Shown: piece by piece, positions 8,770 to 15,986 of the stretch | Numbering within the stretch: the first letter of the stretch is position 1 | How the letters are laid out: every line of letters begins with the position of its first letter | Assembly: GCF_005047635.1 (NCBI RefSeq) | Contig: NZ_SUKC01000005.1 | Span: forward strand, 168,243-232,242 | Direction: 5' to 3' | Length of the DNA: 64,000 bases | DNA from: Arthrobacter sp. CAU 1506 | GTDB lineage: Bacteria; Actinomycetota; Actinomycetes; Actinomycetales; Micrococcaceae | Translations under genes and position numbers: made by a program | Notes under the pieces: generated by a model | What the model saw: only the letters and a program-made list of their open reading frames with translations | What the model was told of the DNA's origin: nothing | Database searches by the model: none

Positions 8770-9582
8770 GTGAAGTTTTTCCAGTCCCCTGCCGTCAAAG
8801 TGGGGCTGTCCATCTCCATCGCCACCGGACTGTACGGGGTTTCCTTCGGTGCGCTGTCCGTGACGTCCGGATTGGATCTCTGGCAGACCATGGCGCTGAG
8901 CCTGCTGCTGTTCAGCGGCGGCTCACAGTTTGCCTTCATTGGCGTGATTGGCGGCGGCGGCACCGGACTGGCCGCGATGACGGCTTCTGCCTTGCTGGGC
9001 ATCCGCAACGGCATTTACGGCATGCAGATGAATGCGCTGGTCTCCCCTCGCAGTTGGCGGCGTCCGTTGGCCGCCCAGGTGACCATCGACGAGTCCACCG
9101 CCACGGCGTCCGGCCAAGAGGACCCGGACGAGCGCCGACGCGGTTTCTGGACCGCCGGGGTGGGTATATTCCTGCTCTGGAATCTGTTTACCCTGGTGGG
9201 TGCGCTGGCCGGCAACGCGCTGGGCGACCCGAAGCAATGGGGCCTGGACGGGGCCGCCGTCGCCGCCTTCCTGGCCCTGCTCTGGCCGCGGCTGAAAGGC
9301 AAAGAACCGGCGGCCATCGCCGTGGTCTGCGCGCTGGCCACGCTGCTGGCCGTGCCGTTCGTCCCCAGCGGCGTGCCCATCCTGGTGGCCGCAGCCGTCG
9401 CGGCTGCCATCGGCTGGTTTACCCACAAACCAGTGCCCGCCGGAATGGCTCCGGACATCGAGCCCTACGCCGAACCGTACACCGAGCACGACGGAGCCCA
9501 CACGCTCGCCGAGTCCGAGCGCCGCAGCACCGGGCAGGACGGCGGCACCGCGGACAGCTCAGACGGAAAGGACGCACCGTGA
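8770..9582 (+). CDS. azlC: AzlC family branched-chain amino-acid exporter, large subunit
   Basis: A 270-residue polytopic membrane protein from GTG 8770. The family hallmarks are the N-terminal GVSFGALSVTSG, LFSGGSQFAFIGV and LGIRNGIYGMQMN segments, then further hydrophobic helices to about residue 215. The last 45 residues are polar and Asp/Ser/Glu-rich. AzlC pairs with the small AzlD protein to export branched-chain amino acids or analogues across the cytoplasmic membrane. azlD starts within its stop codon (GTGA overlap), supporting a functional pair. Confidence 0.92.
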   Translation: MKFFQSPAVKVGLSISIATGLYGVSFGALSVTSGLDLWQTMALSLLLFSGGSQFAFIGVIGGGGTGLAAMTASALLGIRNGIYGMQMNALVSPRSWRRPLAAQVTIDESTATASGQEDPDERRRGFWTAGVGIFLLWNLFTLVGALAGNALGDPKQWGLDGAAVAAFLALLWPRLKGKEPAAIAVVCALATLLAVPFVPSGVPILVAAAVAAAIGWFTHKPVPAGMAPDIEPYAEPYTEHDGAHTLAESERRSTGQDGGTADSSDGKDAP

Positions 9583-9890
9583 GCCTGTGGATCTGGATTC
9601 TGCTCGCCTGCGCCATCTCCTACCTGACCAAGCTGGCGGGCTATTTGGTGCCGGCCAAGTGGATGAAGAACCAGCGGATGTCGCGCATCGCCGCCACCAT
9701 GACCATCGGGCTGCTCGCCTCGCTGACCGTGGTCAACACCTTCTCCACCGGCCAGCAGTTGGTGTTCGACGCCCGGCTCGGCGCCCTGCTGGCCGCCGCC
9801 GTCGCCCTGTTGTTGCGCGCGCCTTTCCTGGTGGTGGTGATTGCGGGAGCCGCCGCGGCCGCCCTCCTCCGACTGGCCGGCTGGGGCTAG
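9579..9890 (+). CDS. azlD: AzlD family exporter small subunit
   Basis: A 103-residue hydrophobic protein with three to four predicted helices (about 2-20, 40-60, 64-82, 84-100) and the family-typical YLTKLAGYLVPAKW and LLRAPFLVVVI. It starts at GTG 9579, overlapping the azlC stop by four bases, so translation is coupled. It is the partner subunit of AzlC in the two-component exporter. A perfect palindrome terminator follows 76 bases downstream. Confidence 0.92.
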   Translation: MSLWIWILLACAISYLTKLAGYLVPAKWMKNQRMSRIAATMTIGLLASLTVVNTFSTGQQLVFDARLGALLAAAVALLLRAPFLVVVIAGAAAAALLRLAGWG

Positions 9891-9966
9891 CCCCGCGGCC
9901 TGCCCCGCCGGGGCCGGCAGGTCCCACACTCAAGGAGCCGTCGGCCTTTAGGGGGCGTTAAGGCGG

Positions 9967-10000
9967 ATTGACGACGGCGGTGCGCACCGCCGTCGTCAAT
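9967..10000. terminator. Perfect 34-bp palindrome between convergent genes
   Basis: The half-site ATTGACGACGGCGGTGC (9967-9983) is followed immediately by its exact reverse complement (9984-10000). As RNA it would fold into a long GC-rich hairpin on either strand. Its position between the ends of azlD and the alcohol dehydrogenase gene fits a bidirectional terminator. Confidence 0.75.
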
Positions 10001-10014
10001 TAATCGGTCCGCAG

Positions 10015-10965
10015 TCAGTCAGCGATCTTGGCGGCCAGCCGGCCGACGACTTCACCCTTCTTGAGTTTCTGCAGGCCCTCCGGGATCTCGTCGAAGGTGA
10101 TCTCGGTGATTGTGGGGTTGAGCTTGCCGGTGGCGAAGTAGTCGTAGACCCCTTGCACATCCTCCTTGGTGCCGCCCTGCGAGCCAACCAGGGTGACCTC
10201 GGACAGAATCAGGGTCTTGGTGCTGATGGTGGATTCCAGCCGGCCCATGCCCACCTGGACAACGCGGCCGCCGCGGCGGACTGTCTCGATGGCCTCGGCG
10301 GTGGTGGTGCCGAAACCGGCGAAGTCCACGACGACGTCCAGGCCGATCTCCTTGAACTCCGCAATGGACTTGGCCACGTCCTTGGCGCCGACCTCGCGGG
10401 CCTGGTCCCAGACCTTCTCGTTGACCTCGGCGATGTAGACCTCCGCGCCGGCCAGCACCGCCACGCGCGCGCCGATGGAGCCGAGGCCGCCGAAGCCGAT
10501 GATGCCGACCTTGTCGCCGGCCTTGACCTGACCGTTGGCGATCACAGCGTGGTGGCTGGTCATGCCGGCATCGGTGCCGGCCGCGCCCTGCGAGAAGCTC
10601 ACGTTGTCCGGAATGCGGACCAGTGCTTCCTGGTCAATCGCAGCCTTGAAAGAGAAGCCGCCGTCGAACGCGTAGCCGGGAGCGCCCGCGGACGTGGTGG
10701 GGCAGAAGCCAACCCGGTCACCGATCTTCCACTCGGTCACGCCGTCGCCAACCTCGGTGATGACCCCGGCGACTTCGTGGCCCAGGGTGATGGGGCGTTT
10801 GGCCAGCGTGGAGAGCCACCCCTCGTCCTCCAGCATGCCGACGTCGGAGTGGCACAAGCCCGCGGACTTGATATCAACGACCACACCACCGGGGGCGGCT
10901 GTGGGCTCGTCGACGTCGGTCAGCACGAGGGGCTCGTGGGTGTTGGTGAACTGCCAGGCCTTCAT
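10015..10965 (-). CDS. Zinc-dependent alcohol dehydrogenase family protein
   Basis: A 316-residue medium-chain dehydrogenase/reductase. The catalytic zinc ligands are recognisable: C38 in GLCHSD, H63-E64 in LGHEVAG and D132 in GTDAGMTSHH. The nucleotide-binding motif GFGGLGSIG is at about 158-166. The four-cysteine structural zinc loop present in many alcohol dehydrogenases is absent; that region reads VGFCPTTSAGAPGY, with a single cysteine. Members with this architecture oxidise alcohols or reduce aldehydes with NAD(P)H, but the substrate is not predictable. It is divergent from the thiamine-binding-protein operon. Confidence 0.88.
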   Translation of the reverse strand: MKAWQFTNTHEPLVLTDVDEPTAAPGGVVVDIKSAGLCHSDVGMLEDEGWLSTLAKRPITLGHEVAGVITEVGDGVTEWKIGDRVGFCPTTSAGAPGYAFDGGFSFKAAIDQEALVRIPDNVSFSQGAAGTDAGMTSHHAVIANGQVKAGDKVGIIGFGGLGSIGARVAVLAGAEVYIAEVNEKVWDQAREVGAKDVAKSIAEFKEIGLDVVVDFAGFGTTTAEAIETVRRGGRVVQVGMGRLESTISTKTLILSEVTLVGSQGGTKEDVQGVYDYFATGKLNPTITEITFDEIPEGLQKLKKGEVVGRLAAKIAD

Positions 10966-11182
10966 GGGTTCTCCTGTAGCGCGTTTCTAGCGTTCCGCTC
11001 CGGAGGGTCCGCCGGAGCGGCAGGGCTCGTGGCCCTAGTGCCACCGTAGCCCGGCCCACCCGCAATTTCCATGTATATGCATGTATCGTCCGTCACCCTT
11101 CGGTGATATCCCGGTTTCCTGCCGATTGCGGCAGGTGACGGCGGACCTGTCCTTGGCTGTGGCCCTGTGGAAGACTGAAGCC

Positions 11183-11512
11183 ATGCTTGTAGCCTTCTCT
11201 GTTGCACCCTCCGGCGTTCCCACGGCCGGTCCCGCGCCCCACGACGCTTCGGTGCACGACGCCGTTGCCGCGGCCGTCCGGGTGGTCCGGGAATCGGGTC
11301 TGCCGAACAAGACCGACGCCATGTTCACCACCATCGAGGGCGAATGGGACGAGGTCATGGACGTCGTCAAGCGAGCCACCGAGGCAGTCGGCCTGTACGG
11401 CTCACGGGTATCGCTGGTGCTCAAGGCGGATATCCGGCCGGGCTACTACGGAGAGCTCTCCGGCAAGGTGGAGCGGCTGGAAGCAGCCGTCACCGAGCAG
11501 GAGCAGAAGTGA
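11183..11512 (+). CDS. MTH1187-type thiamine-binding protein
   Basis: A 109-residue protein starting MLVAFSVAPSG, with the family's VRESGLPNKTDAMFTTIEGEWDEVM core (residues about 36-60). This is the small ferredoxin-like fold of the MTH1187/YkoF superfamily, which binds thiamine-type ligands. It probably acts as a cytoplasmic vitamin-binding or sensing protein. ATG 11183 gives the normal family length. Its stop overlaps the GTG of the methyltransferase gene by four bases. Confidence 0.85.
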   Translation: MLVAFSVAPSGVPTAGPAPHDASVHDAVAAAVRVVRESGLPNKTDAMFTTIEGEWDEVMDVVKRATEAVGLYGSRVSLVLKADIRPGYYGELSGKVERLEAAVTEQEQK

Positions 11513-12216
11513 GCCACGAGCGCGGCATGCAGGACGCCGATCGGGCCGAAGCCTGGATGGCGGTCGAAGACTATCTGACGGTCACCTTGGTGGGCGAGGA
11601 TCCGGCGCAGGTGTCGGCTCGGGAGAGTGCGGACCGGGAGGGCTTGCCGGCCATCGAGGTCAGTGCGCCGCAGGGAAAACTGCTGATGCTGTTGGCCAAG
11701 CTGACCGGTGCACGCAAGGTGCTGGAGATTGGCACGCTCGGCGGGTACAGCACCATCTGGTTGGCCCGCGGGGTGCTGGATGGCGGCGAAGTGGTCAGCT
11801 GCGAGTACGAACCGCATCACGCCGAAGTCGCCCGGCGGAACCTGGACGCAGCCGGAGTTGGGGAGAAGGTCAGCATCCGCGTTGGTGCGGCGCTGGAAAC
11901 GCTGCCCGCACTGGCCGCCGAGAATGCCGGGCCCTTCGATCTGGTGTTCATTGACGCGGACAAGGAAAACAACCGGAATTATGTCGAGTGGGCGCTGAAG
12001 TTGACGCGTCCGGGCAGCCTGATCGTGGTGGACAACGTGGTCCGCTCCGGACAGGTGCTGGCCGACGGGTCCGGCGGCAGCACGCAGGACCGCGACATCC
12101 GCGGGACCCGCGATGCGCTGGCGCTGCTGGGCTCCGATGAACGTCTGGATGCCACCGCGATCCAGACCGTGGGCGGCAAGGGCTGGGACGGTTTCGCGCT
12201 GGCTCTGGTCAAGTAA
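11509..12216 (+). CDS. Class I SAM-dependent O-methyltransferase
   Basis: A 235-residue protein of the O-methyltransferase type 3 (CCoAOMT-like) family. The SAM-binding motif I is VLEIGTLGGYSTIWLARG (about residue 69). A DLVFIDADKENNRNY motif holds the metal-binding aspartate, followed by LIVVDNVVRSG. Such enzymes use a divalent metal and methylate catechol-like or small hydroxylated substrates. The GTG start at 11509 overlaps the previous stop, so the gene is translated in an operon with the thiamine-binding protein; a joint function is not obvious. Confidence 0.88.
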   Translation: MSHERGMQDADRAEAWMAVEDYLTVTLVGEDPAQVSARESADREGLPAIEVSAPQGKLLMLLAKLTGARKVLEIGTLGGYSTIWLARGVLDGGEVVSCEYEPHHAEVARRNLDAAGVGEKVSIRVGAALETLPALAAENAGPFDLVFIDADKENNRNYVEWALKLTRPGSLIVVDNVVRSGQVLADGSGGSTQDRDIRGTRDALALLGSDERLDATAIQTVGGKGWDGFALALVK

Positions 12217-12219
12217 CCG

Positions 12220-13077
12220 ATGGGGCGGAGAAGCACCCGGGCCGACGAGGCCCGGGATCCGGAGGCGTCCCGCGGGCCGGCCGAAGGGCGCTACGAGATT
12301 TCCTCCGGGATGGCCGAGCTGATCAGGGAACCGGAATCCGCGGACAGTTGGCTGCTCAAGATCAACGGCGTCCAGTCCTCCCATGTGGTGGTCGGTGATC
12401 CGCTGCGCCTGGACTTTGAGTACATGCGCTGGATGGCGGCGCTGATCGGATCCCGCTGGGGGACCGAGGCAAAGCTGCGCGTCCTGCATCTGGGTGGCGG
12501 GGCCTGCTCCATGGCGCGCTACCTGGCGGCTGCCTATCCGCAGGCCCGGCAGGTGGTTGTCGAGATCGACGCGAAGCTGGCCGACCTGGTGCGGCGCTGG
12601 TTCGACATTCCGCGGGCGCCGCTGGTGCGGATCAGGGTGGGCGAAGCTCGGGCAGTGACCGAATCGCTGAGTGAAGACAGCAGGGACCTGCTGATCCGGG
12701 ATGTTTTTGCCGGCAGCACGACACCGGAGGGGTTGACCACGCTGGAATTCACCCGGGCGGTGCGGCGCGTGCTCTCGCCCGGAGGGGTCTACCTGGTGAA
12801 CTGCGGCGATACACCCCGGCTGGCCGGGGCGCGCGAGGAGGCGGCGACCATCGGCGAGGTTTTCGAACACCTGGTGATGATCGCCGATCCGCCGATGCTC
12901 AAGGGTCGACGGCACGGCAACGTGGTGATCGCCGCCAGCGATGAGCCATTGGAGACCGGCCCGGCGTTGATCCGTGAACTGCTGCACGGCGCGGTCCCGG
13001 CCCAGCTGTGGGATAGGGCAAAAATAGCGCAGTTTTGCAGAGGATCGGCGATCAGGCAAGACCCGCCGGTCAATTAG
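12220..13077 (+). CDS. Spermidine synthase-like protein
   Basis: A 285-residue Rossmann-fold protein starting three bases after the methyltransferase stop. The nucleotide/decarboxy-SAM pocket is LRVLHLGGGACSMARYLA (about 87-104), followed by VVEIDAKLADLVRRWF and DLLIRDVFAG. These match the spermidine synthase/SpeE superfamily, in a branch that lacks the aminopropyl-acceptor loop typical of true polyamine synthases. No speD-like decarboxylase is nearby, so polyamine synthesis should not be assumed. Third gene of the apparent operon beginning at 11183. Confidence 0.82.
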   Translation: MGRRSTRADEARDPEASRGPAEGRYEISSGMAELIREPESADSWLLKINGVQSSHVVVGDPLRLDFEYMRWMAALIGSRWGTEAKLRVLHLGGGACSMARYLAAAYPQARQVVVEIDAKLADLVRRWFDIPRAPLVRIRVGEARAVTESLSEDSRDLLIRDVFAGSTTPEGLTTLEFTRAVRRVLSPGGVYLVNCGDTPRLAGAREEAATIGEVFEHLVMIADPPMLKGRRHGNVVIAASDEPLETGPALIRELLHGAVPAQLWDRAKIAQFCRGSAIRQDPPVN

Positions 13078-13096
13078 CTGCCTTTCCTGGAACGTT

Positions 13097-13126
13097 ATGA
13101 CTTCGGCTTGAAATTGTTTGTAAGAT
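13097..13126 (+). promoter_or_regulatory. Predicted sigma70-type promoter for the structured intergenic RNA
   Basis: A -35-like ATGACT (13097-13102) lies 18 bases before a -10-like TAAGAT (13121-13126). The latter fits the actinobacterial TANNNT form. Initiation near 13133 would start a transcript just before the first of five hairpins. Matched by eye only. Confidence 0.45.
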
Positions 13127-13132
13127 GGAGAG

Positions 13133-13332
13133 CGAACGGCCGATCGTCGGCCGTACTAGGCCCGGGAGCGAGCCGCTTGCGGTTGGCTCTCCGGAGGCAG
13201 GCATAGAAAAAACGGCTTCGACACTATGGATGGTGGCTGGAGCGCTATGTCTGCTCAGCCGGACTTGGTCCGGCGCCGGATGCCGGGTGCTGACAACCTA
13301 ATCCCCCCAAGTTAGGTCCAGTGCCCGGCATC
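13133..13332 (+). ncRNA. Candidate structured non-coding RNA with a C6 loop
   Basis: About 200 bases without a credible ORF hold five hairpins. H1 (13136-13154) is ACGGCCGA/TCGGCCGT with a TCG loop. H2 (13162-13194) has a CUUG tetraloop and long GC stem with one mismatch and one bulge. H3 (13235-13260) has an 8-bp stem with one bulged G. H4 (13258-13274) is a perfect 7-bp stem that competes with H3. H5 (13279-13332) has an outer 9-bp stem GATGCCGGG/CCCGGCATC, an inner ACCTAA/TTAGGT stem and the loop TCCCCCCAAG. The C-rich loop recalls the actinobacterial 6C RNA, but that family has two such loops and only one is seen here. It is not recognisable as tmRNA, RNase P RNA or SRP RNA. Strand is inferred from the upstream promoter-like motif. 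Confidence 0.5.
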
Positions 13333-13387
13333 TCGGTCTCTTGAATCCTTTCACCAAAGTTTTTCACCGGCGGTTGGCCGGGTCCCC

Positions 13388-14308
13388 TCAGCCGTGCGCC
13401 GTTCGTCCCAGGAGTTCTGCCTCCCGGCTGCGGGCCTCTCGTCTGAGCACATCGACGACGGCGGCGACGGCTGGTTGCCGCAGCGAGTCCGGGCGAGCCA
13501 CGAGCCAGTAGCCGAGGCGCTCCTCCAATTCCTCCGGCAGGATCCGGACCAGGTCCGGATGCTGGTTGGCCATGAAACACGGCAGCAGGCCCAGGCCGGC
13601 GCCGGCGCGGGTGGCCTCCACATGGACGAACACATTGGTGGAGCCGAGGGCGGTAGCCATGGCGGGCAGCAGCCGGCGCGGGGCGTCCAGGTCGTCCACC
13701 TGCAGCATCGAGTCGATGAAATACACCAGCGGGTGGTTCATCGCCGCCCGGACCGTGTCCGGTGTGCCGTGTTTGGCCAGGTAGTCGCGGGAACCGTACA
13801 GACCCAAGACATAGCTGCCCAGCCGGATGGACCGGGCCCGGTTGACCTGCGGCCGTCCGACCACCACTTCGAAATCCAGACCCGGCCGGTGCTGTGAAGC
13901 CCGCCGGGCGGCGGTCACGATCTCCACACTGAGCTTGGGATGGTCCTGCTGCAGCCGGGCAATCGCCGGCGCGGCGACGAACGCACTGAAGCCGTCGGTC
14001 GCGGACATGCGCACCACGCCGGTCAGTTGGTCTGCCTCATCCGGTGCGCGGTTTAGCCCGGCCAGCGACTCCTCGATCCGTTCTGCCACTGCCGCCGCCT
14101 TGCGGCCAAGGTCGGTCAGTTCCCAGCCACCCGGCGCCCGGGAGAATGCGCGGCCGCCCAAGGAATTCTCCAAGGCAGCGATCCGGCGGGAGACCGTGGT
14201 GTGGTTCAGGCCCAGGTGTTCGGCCGCGGAGGTATACCGCCCGGTGCGGGCAACGGCTAGCAGGATGATCAGGTCGTCCGGGTTGGCGGGCAGGGGCGCG
14301 GAGGTCAT
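13388..14308 (-). CDS. LysR family transcriptional regulator
   Basis: A 306-residue LysR-type regulator. The winged helix-turn-helix spans about residues 12-60 (LLAVARTGRYTSAAEHLGLNHTTVSRRIAALE). The remaining residues form the effector-binding domain, including GLGLLPCFMANQHPDLVRI. I chose ATG 14308 rather than the upstream in-frame ATG 14347, because a perfect inverted repeat typical of a LysR operator lies at 14310-14325 and would otherwise be inside the gene. It is divergent from the MHS transporter, so it probably controls that transporter and itself; the effector is likely the transported acid. Confidence 0.88.
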   Translation of the reverse strand: MTSAPLPANPDDLIILLAVARTGRYTSAAEHLGLNHTTVSRRIAALENSLGGRAFSRAPGGWELTDLGRKAAAVAERIEESLAGLNRAPDEADQLTGVVRMSATDGFSAFVAAPAIARLQQDHPKLSVEIVTAARRASQHRPGLDFEVVVGRPQVNRARSIRLGSYVLGLYGSRDYLAKHGTPDTVRAAMNHPLVYFIDSMLQVDDLDAPRRLLPAMATALGSTNVFVHVEATRAGAGLGLLPCFMANQHPDLVRILPEELEERLGYWLVARPDSLRQPAVAAVVDVLRREARSREAELLGRTAHG

Positions 14309-14309
14309 A

Positions 14310-14325
14310 TCTGCATTTTCGCAGA
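14310..14325. promoter_or_regulatory. Inverted repeat, candidate LysR operator
   Basis: TCTGC-N6-GCAGA lies immediately upstream of the LysR start codon, and a further TCTGC half-site follows at 14331-14335. Dyads of this size in the divergent interval are typical LysR autoregulatory sites. The interval to the MHS transporter is about 160 bases. Confidence 0.45.
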
Positions 14326-14468
14326 CCCGCTCTGCAAACTTTGCCATTGATGCACACGCGCTGAGAAGGAATACTCAGGGTGGTCGCATTGTGACCTCAC
14401 TCACAGGCCTGCCGGGACACTCCGGCGGCCCCGCACCTGCAGTATCCGCACGCCACGCAAGGAGAAAG

Positions 14469-15860
14469 ATGAGCGCCCACGCTACCCCCACCGGACCCGG
14501 ATCCGGCACCTCACACGAGTCGCCGCCGTCGGTCCTGCGCAAGGTTGTTACGGCTTCCATGGCCGGCACGGTCGTTGAATGGTACGAGTTCTTCCTCTAC
14601 GCAACGGCGGCCACCCTGGTCTTCGGCGCCCTATTCTTCCCGGACGCCGGCACCGAACTGGATGCGATCATCGCAGCCTTCGTCACCTTCGCCGTTGGCT
14701 TCATCGCCCGGCCGCTCGGTGGCATTGTGTTCGGTCACTTTGGTGACAAGGTGGGCCGGAAGAAACTGCTGCAGCTGAGCATCATCCTGATCGGCGCAGC
14801 CACCTTCCTGATGGGCTGCCTGCCGGGATTCGACCAGATCGGTTACTGGGCTCCGGGCCTGCTCGTGGCCCTGCGGTTCATCCAGGGCTTTGCCATCGGC
14901 GGCGAATGGGGCGGCGCAGTGCTGCTGGTCGCCGAGCACAGCCCGGCAGCCAAGCGCGGGTTCTGGGCATCCTGGCCCCAGGCCGGCGTGCCGATGGGGA
15001 ACATGCTGGCCACCGTAGTGCTGTGGATCATGTCCACTGTGCTGTCCGACGCCGAGTTCCTGGCCTGGGGCTGGCGCGTTGCCTTCTGGCTCTCCGCCGT
15101 CATTGTGATCGTGGGCTACTACATCCGCACCAAGGTCACCGAAGCGCCGATCTTCCTGGAAGCCCAGGCAGAGGCCGCCAAGGTGAAGTCCACCTCCTAC
15201 GGCGTTGTGGAAGTGATGAAGCGGTACCCGCGCGGTGTCTTCACCGCCATGGGCCTGCGCGTCGCCGAGAACATCATCTACTACATCGTGGTGGCGTTCT
15301 CCATCACCTACCTGAAGACCGTGCACGACTTCGACGTCACCACCGTGCTGGGCCTGCTGATCCTGGCCCACGCCTTCCACTTTGTGGTGATTCCGTTCTA
15401 CGGGCGGCTGTCGGACACCATCGGCCGCCGGCCGGTGTACATGGCAGGAGCCGTGCTGTCGGGCGTCTGGGCCTTCGTCGCCTTCCCGATGTTCGACACG
15501 CAGAACCCGTTCATCATCCTGGCCGCGATCTTCCTGGGCCTTGCCGTGCACGGCCTGATGTATGCCGGACAGCCGGCCATCATGGCGGAGATGTTCCCCA
15601 CCCGGATGCGCTACTCCGGTGTCTCGCTGGGTTACCAGGTCACGTCGATCTTCGCCGGCTCGCTGGCCCCGATCATCGCCGCCACGTTGCTGAAGGACTT
15701 CCAGCACTGGCTGCCGATTGCGCTGTATCTGGTGATCGCTTCCGTCATCACCATCGTGGCGGTGTACTTCGCACGGGAGACCAAGGGTGCCTCGCTGCGC
15801 GATCTGGACCGGGCCGACATTGCGGCCCAGACCGGATCCGAGGTGCGGGCCCAGGCCTAG
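14469..15860 (+). CDS. MHS family MFS transporter (metabolite:H+ symporter)
   Basis: A 463-residue, 12-helix major facilitator protein. The N-terminal VVEWYEFFLYATAATLVF segment is the hallmark of the MHS group (shikimate, alpha-ketoglutarate, proline/betaine and citrate symporters). The loop 2-3 signature GHFGDKVGRKK and the loop 8-9 equivalent YGRLSDTIGRRP are both present. It imports an organic acid or compatible solute with protons across the cytoplasmic membrane. ATG 14469 follows an AGGAGAAAG-like site. Divergent from and probably regulated by the LysR protein. Confidence 0.92.
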   Translation: MSAHATPTGPGSGTSHESPPSVLRKVVTASMAGTVVEWYEFFLYATAATLVFGALFFPDAGTELDAIIAAFVTFAVGFIARPLGGIVFGHFGDKVGRKKLLQLSIILIGAATFLMGCLPGFDQIGYWAPGLLVALRFIQGFAIGGEWGGAVLLVAEHSPAAKRGFWASWPQAGVPMGNMLATVVLWIMSTVLSDAEFLAWGWRVAFWLSAVIVIVGYYIRTKVTEAPIFLEAQAEAAKVKSTSYGVVEVMKRYPRGVFTAMGLRVAENIIYYIVVAFSITYLKTVHDFDVTTVLGLLILAHAFHFVVIPFYGRLSDTIGRRPVYMAGAVLSGVWAFVAFPMFDTQNPFIILAAIFLGLAVHGLMYAGQPAIMAEMFPTRMRYSGVSLGYQVTSIFAGSLAPIIAATLLKDFQHWLPIALYLVIASVITIVAVYFARETKGASLRDLDRADIAAQTGSEVRAQA

Positions 15861-15920
15861 GCAGACGCTGGGCCTGGCCGCCCAGGCCAGGCCCAAGGCA
15901 AAACTTCACCAGGCAAGCAA

Positions 15921-15962
15921 AAGGGGCCGGTGCCGTCCGTTGGGGGGCGGCACCGGTCCCTT
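15921..15962. terminator. Bidirectional hairpin terminator
   Basis: CCGGTGCCG (15927-15935) pairs perfectly with CGGCACCGG (15948-15956), extended by GGG/CCC with one bulge. An A-run precedes it and CTT follows. A second stem (GGGCCTGG/CCAGGCCC) lies upstream near 15869-15893. The position between convergent genes suits termination of both. Confidence 0.65.
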
Positions 15963-15986
15963 AGCCGTTCAGGGAGCAGCGGTTGA

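Noticed and set aside
11446..13059. Long minus-strand frame opposite the methyltransferase and spermidine synthase-like genes
   Set aside because: Both plus-strand genes have complete motifs and clean operon overlaps; the antisense protein is His/Gln/Arg-rich with no domain.
13200..13240. A tmRNA-like string (CGGCTTCGACA) in the structured interval
   Set aside because: There is no paired acceptor stem, no CCA and no tag-peptide frame, and the length is too short for tmRNA.
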